Source of the DNA: Burkholderiaceae bacterium
GTDB lineage: Bacteria > Pseudomonadota > Gammaproteobacteria > Burkholderiales > Burkholderiaceae_C
Reading direction: 5' to 3'
Length of the DNA: 64,000 nt
Assembly (NCBI GenBank): GCA_026125795.1
Contig: JAHCKM010000001.1
Location: forward strand, 868,001-932,000
A program made the translations under genes and the position numbers. Shown in pieces: positions 62,491 through 64,000 of this stretch (position 1 is its first letter; each line of letters opens with the position of its first letter). The notes beneath the pieces are model-generated. The model was not told the origin of the DNA. It saw only the letters and a list, made by a program, of their open reading frames with translations, and did no database searches.

Positions 62491-63894
62491 TCAGTGCACG
62501 GGTCCGCCCGCCAGCAGGCCGGCGAGCGGCGACAGGTCGGGCAGCTCTTCGAGGCGACCGACCAGATCGAGCAGTTCGTCGCAGGCCTGCGTGCCGATGC
62601 GAGGGCCAGCCATCGAGCGGAACTTGTCCGCTAGGCGCCGTTGCTGCGCCGCGAGGTCGCTCGCCGGCACGCCACAGTCGTGCCGACGGCGCAGCCGCGC
62701 CCCGTCGATGGTCTCGATGACCACTTCCGCCTGGGTCAGCGCATCGCAGTGCGAGTGCAGTTCGACGTGCACGCGCTCCCGCAATGTCCTCAACGCCGCG
62801 TCGGCGGTCGCCTGGTCGGTAAAGCTCGACGGGGCCGCGGTGTCCGCGCCGGCCAGCGCCAGTGCGACCGCATGCCGGAGGCTGAACTTGGCCTCCAGGC
62901 CGTTACGCGGGTCCTGGATGTTGCACACCCCTGCGCTGGCGGCCGAGGCATGGACCACGATGCGCCGCAACGCGCCTGCCTGCAGGTCGTGGTGCTCGCG
63001 CAGGTGCCGGGCCGCCTCGATCGCGGCATGGGTGCCGTAGCAGGTGGCGTGGTACTTGAACAGGTTCCCGCGCAGGTGCAGGCCCTGCACGGGCTCGCCC
63101 AGCGCTGCGGCCTGGTCGAAGTCGGGGCCGTGCGTCGCGGCGAAGCCCTGCGCCGCCTCGATCGCGTCGGGGCGGCTGGTGAAGCCCCGCGCGGCGAGTT
63201 GCGCGGCCATCATGCCGTCCGCGCTGGCTCTGCCAGCATGCAGCGGCTTGCACATCGTGCCGAACATCGACTTCAGGCCGGCCGCTTCGGTGGCGGCGAT
63301 GCCGAGTGCAACGGCGGTGTCGTCGGGGTCGAGGCGCAGCAGCCGCGCGCAGGCCGCGGCTGCGCCGAAGGTGCCAATGGTCCCCGTCGCGTGGAAGCCC
63401 GAGGCGTAGTGGCCCGGCGAGACCGCGGCCCCGATGCGGCACATCGTTTCGTAGCCGGCGACGAAGGCGGTCATGAACGCGGCGCCGCCTTCGCCACGGG
63501 CTTCGGCCAGCGCGAGCAGCGCAGGCACGAGCACGACGCTCGGGTGCCCGGTGAAGCTCATGTTCACGTCGTCGAAGTCGAGCGCGTGGGAAGCGGCGCC
63601 GTTGATCAGCGCGGCCTGCCGGCAGCTCGTCGCGAAGCCCTGGCCGATGACGGTGGACTGGGGGCGGCCGCCCTGCTCGCGCGCCTCTTCGGAGAGCATG
63701 CAGGTCAGCGGCTCGTGTGCGCCGGCGAGCGTCACCGCGATCCAGTCGAGCAGGCACTGGCGCACGAGCTCGCGCGCGTCCGAGGGCAGCGCGAGGAAGT
63801 GCCAGGCGGCGTTGCGCTCGGCCAGCGCGCTGGTCAGTTGCAGGGTCGGCGGCACGGACAGTCGTGCAGCGACGGCGGCGGTCTGGACGTTCAT
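62491..63894 (-). CDS. MmgE/PrpD family protein
   Basis: A 467-residue cofactor-independent dehydratase/decarboxylase-fold protein: LDWIAVTLAGAHEPL, INGAASHALDFDDVNMSFTGHPS (the conserved GxxxHxxDFDD...HP block), FHATGTIGTFGAAAACARLL and FKYHATCYGTHAAIEAAR. Family members include 2-methylcitrate dehydratase PrpD and cis-aconitate decarboxylase. Here it lies between crotonase and ACAD genes, suggesting a branched dicarboxylic or tricarboxylic intermediate. Ends 21 bases before the ACAD start. Confidence 0.9.
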   Translation of the reverse strand: MNVQTAAVAARLSVPPTLQLTSALAERNAAWHFLALPSDARELVRQCLLDWIAVTLAGAHEPLTCMLSEEAREQGGRPQSTVIGQGFATSCRQAALINGAASHALDFDDVNMSFTGHPSVVLVPALLALAEARGEGGAAFMTAFVAGYETMCRIGAAVSPGHYASGFHATGTIGTFGAAAACARLLRLDPDDTAVALGIAATEAAGLKSMFGTMCKPLHAGRASADGMMAAQLAARGFTSRPDAIEAAQGFAATHGPDFDQAAALGEPVQGLHLRGNLFKYHATCYGTHAAIEAARHLREHHDLQAGALRRIVVHASAASAGVCNIQDPRNGLEAKFSLRHAVALALAGADTAAPSSFTDQATADAALRTLRERVHVELHSHCDALTQAEVVIETIDGARLRRRHDCGVPASDLAAQQRRLADKFRSMAGPRIGTQACDELLDLVGRLEELPDLSPLAGLLAGGPVH

Positions 63895-63895
63895 C

Positions 63896-64000
63896 TCATT
63901 GGCCCTTCCATTGCGGCTTGCGCTTCTCTCGGAACGCGCGCGGTCCTTCGAGCGCGTCCTCGCTGAGGTAGACGGCGTCGAATGCGCGGTGCGACGCCCG
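63896..64000 (-). CDS. Enoyl-CoA hydratase/isomerase C-terminus (partial)
   Basis: The last 34 codons of a crotonase-family gene: FDAVYLSEDALEGPRAFREK then RKPQWKGQ, stop at 63896. The LSEDxxEGxxAFxEKRxPxWxG tail is diagnostic for the family. The rest lies beyond the window. It ends one base before the MmgE/PrpD start, so the two are co-transcribed. Confidence 0.85.
   Translation of the reverse strand, partial: RASHRAFDAVYLSEDALEGPRAFREKRKPQWKGQ

Overview
The window is very GC-rich, gene-dense DNA of the kind seen in Burkholderiales (Betaproteobacteria). Supporting signs are the orphan Bug/TctC-type solute receptors typical of that order, several TRAP transporters, TctC/TRAP receptors with Sec or Tat-like signals, strong G/C third-position bias, many GTG and TTG starts and ATGA/GTGA stop-start overlaps. 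I saw no rRNA, tRNA or CRISPR array. The genus cannot be named from sequence reading alone.

Almost everything outside the efflux locus is acyl-CoA catabolism. Positions 1-20259 (+) form one long set of co-directional genes: a biotin carboxylase/BCCP subunit (5' end outside the window), five acyl-CoA dehydrogenases (ACADs), two PaaI-type thioesterases, three SDR or MaoC-like steps, two enoyl-CoA hydratase/isomerases, an NDP-forming acyl-CoA ligase, two complete TRAP transporters and a Bug receptor. Positions 20282-23825 (-) hold a class III CoA-transferase, two 4HBT thioesterases and a Bug receptor. Positions 23924-34480 look like a second, differently built pathway: an alpha/beta-type ACAD pair, a fused double ACAD, MaoC-like and SDR proteins, a DUF35 protein with a cysteine-less thiolase-like partner (aldolase-like) and an alpha/beta hydrolase.

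Positions 34856-41353 are a TetR-controlled RND tripartite efflux pump. It is flanked on both sides by transposase debris (IS1380-like at about 34.6-34.8 kb, IS91-like at about 41.6-42.4 kb) and by two copies of the 3' end of the hydrolase gene. An AraC regulator and a divergent NmrA/QorB-like reductase follow (42898-44827).

Positions 44994-49995 carry two divergent acyl-CoA carboxyltransferase genes and a biotin carboxylase gene that has lost its catalytic centre by deletion. A third TRAP system and a GntR-family regulator lead into a three-gene B12 mutase operon related to glutamate mutase (glmL-glmS-glmE, 53758-57048). Its large subunit keeps the substrate arginines but lacks the residue that binds the amino group, so it may act on a different dicarboxylic acid. 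This is the most interesting item in the window.

Positions 57049-59341 are a scrapyard: two broken Bug genes and a second copy of the broken biotin carboxylase carrying the same deletion. From 59342 to the end (-) are an intact Bug receptor, an ACAD tail fragment, a NUDT19-like Nudix hydrolase, an ACAD, an MmgE/PrpD protein and the tail of an enoyl-CoA hydratase. A related inverted repeat (half-site ACCRAACRW) sits in four promoter regions (23.86, 28.24, 29.55 and 46.52 kb). It suggests that one TetR-family acyl-CoA-responsive repressor, not encoded in this window, coordinates the dispersed catabolic operons.
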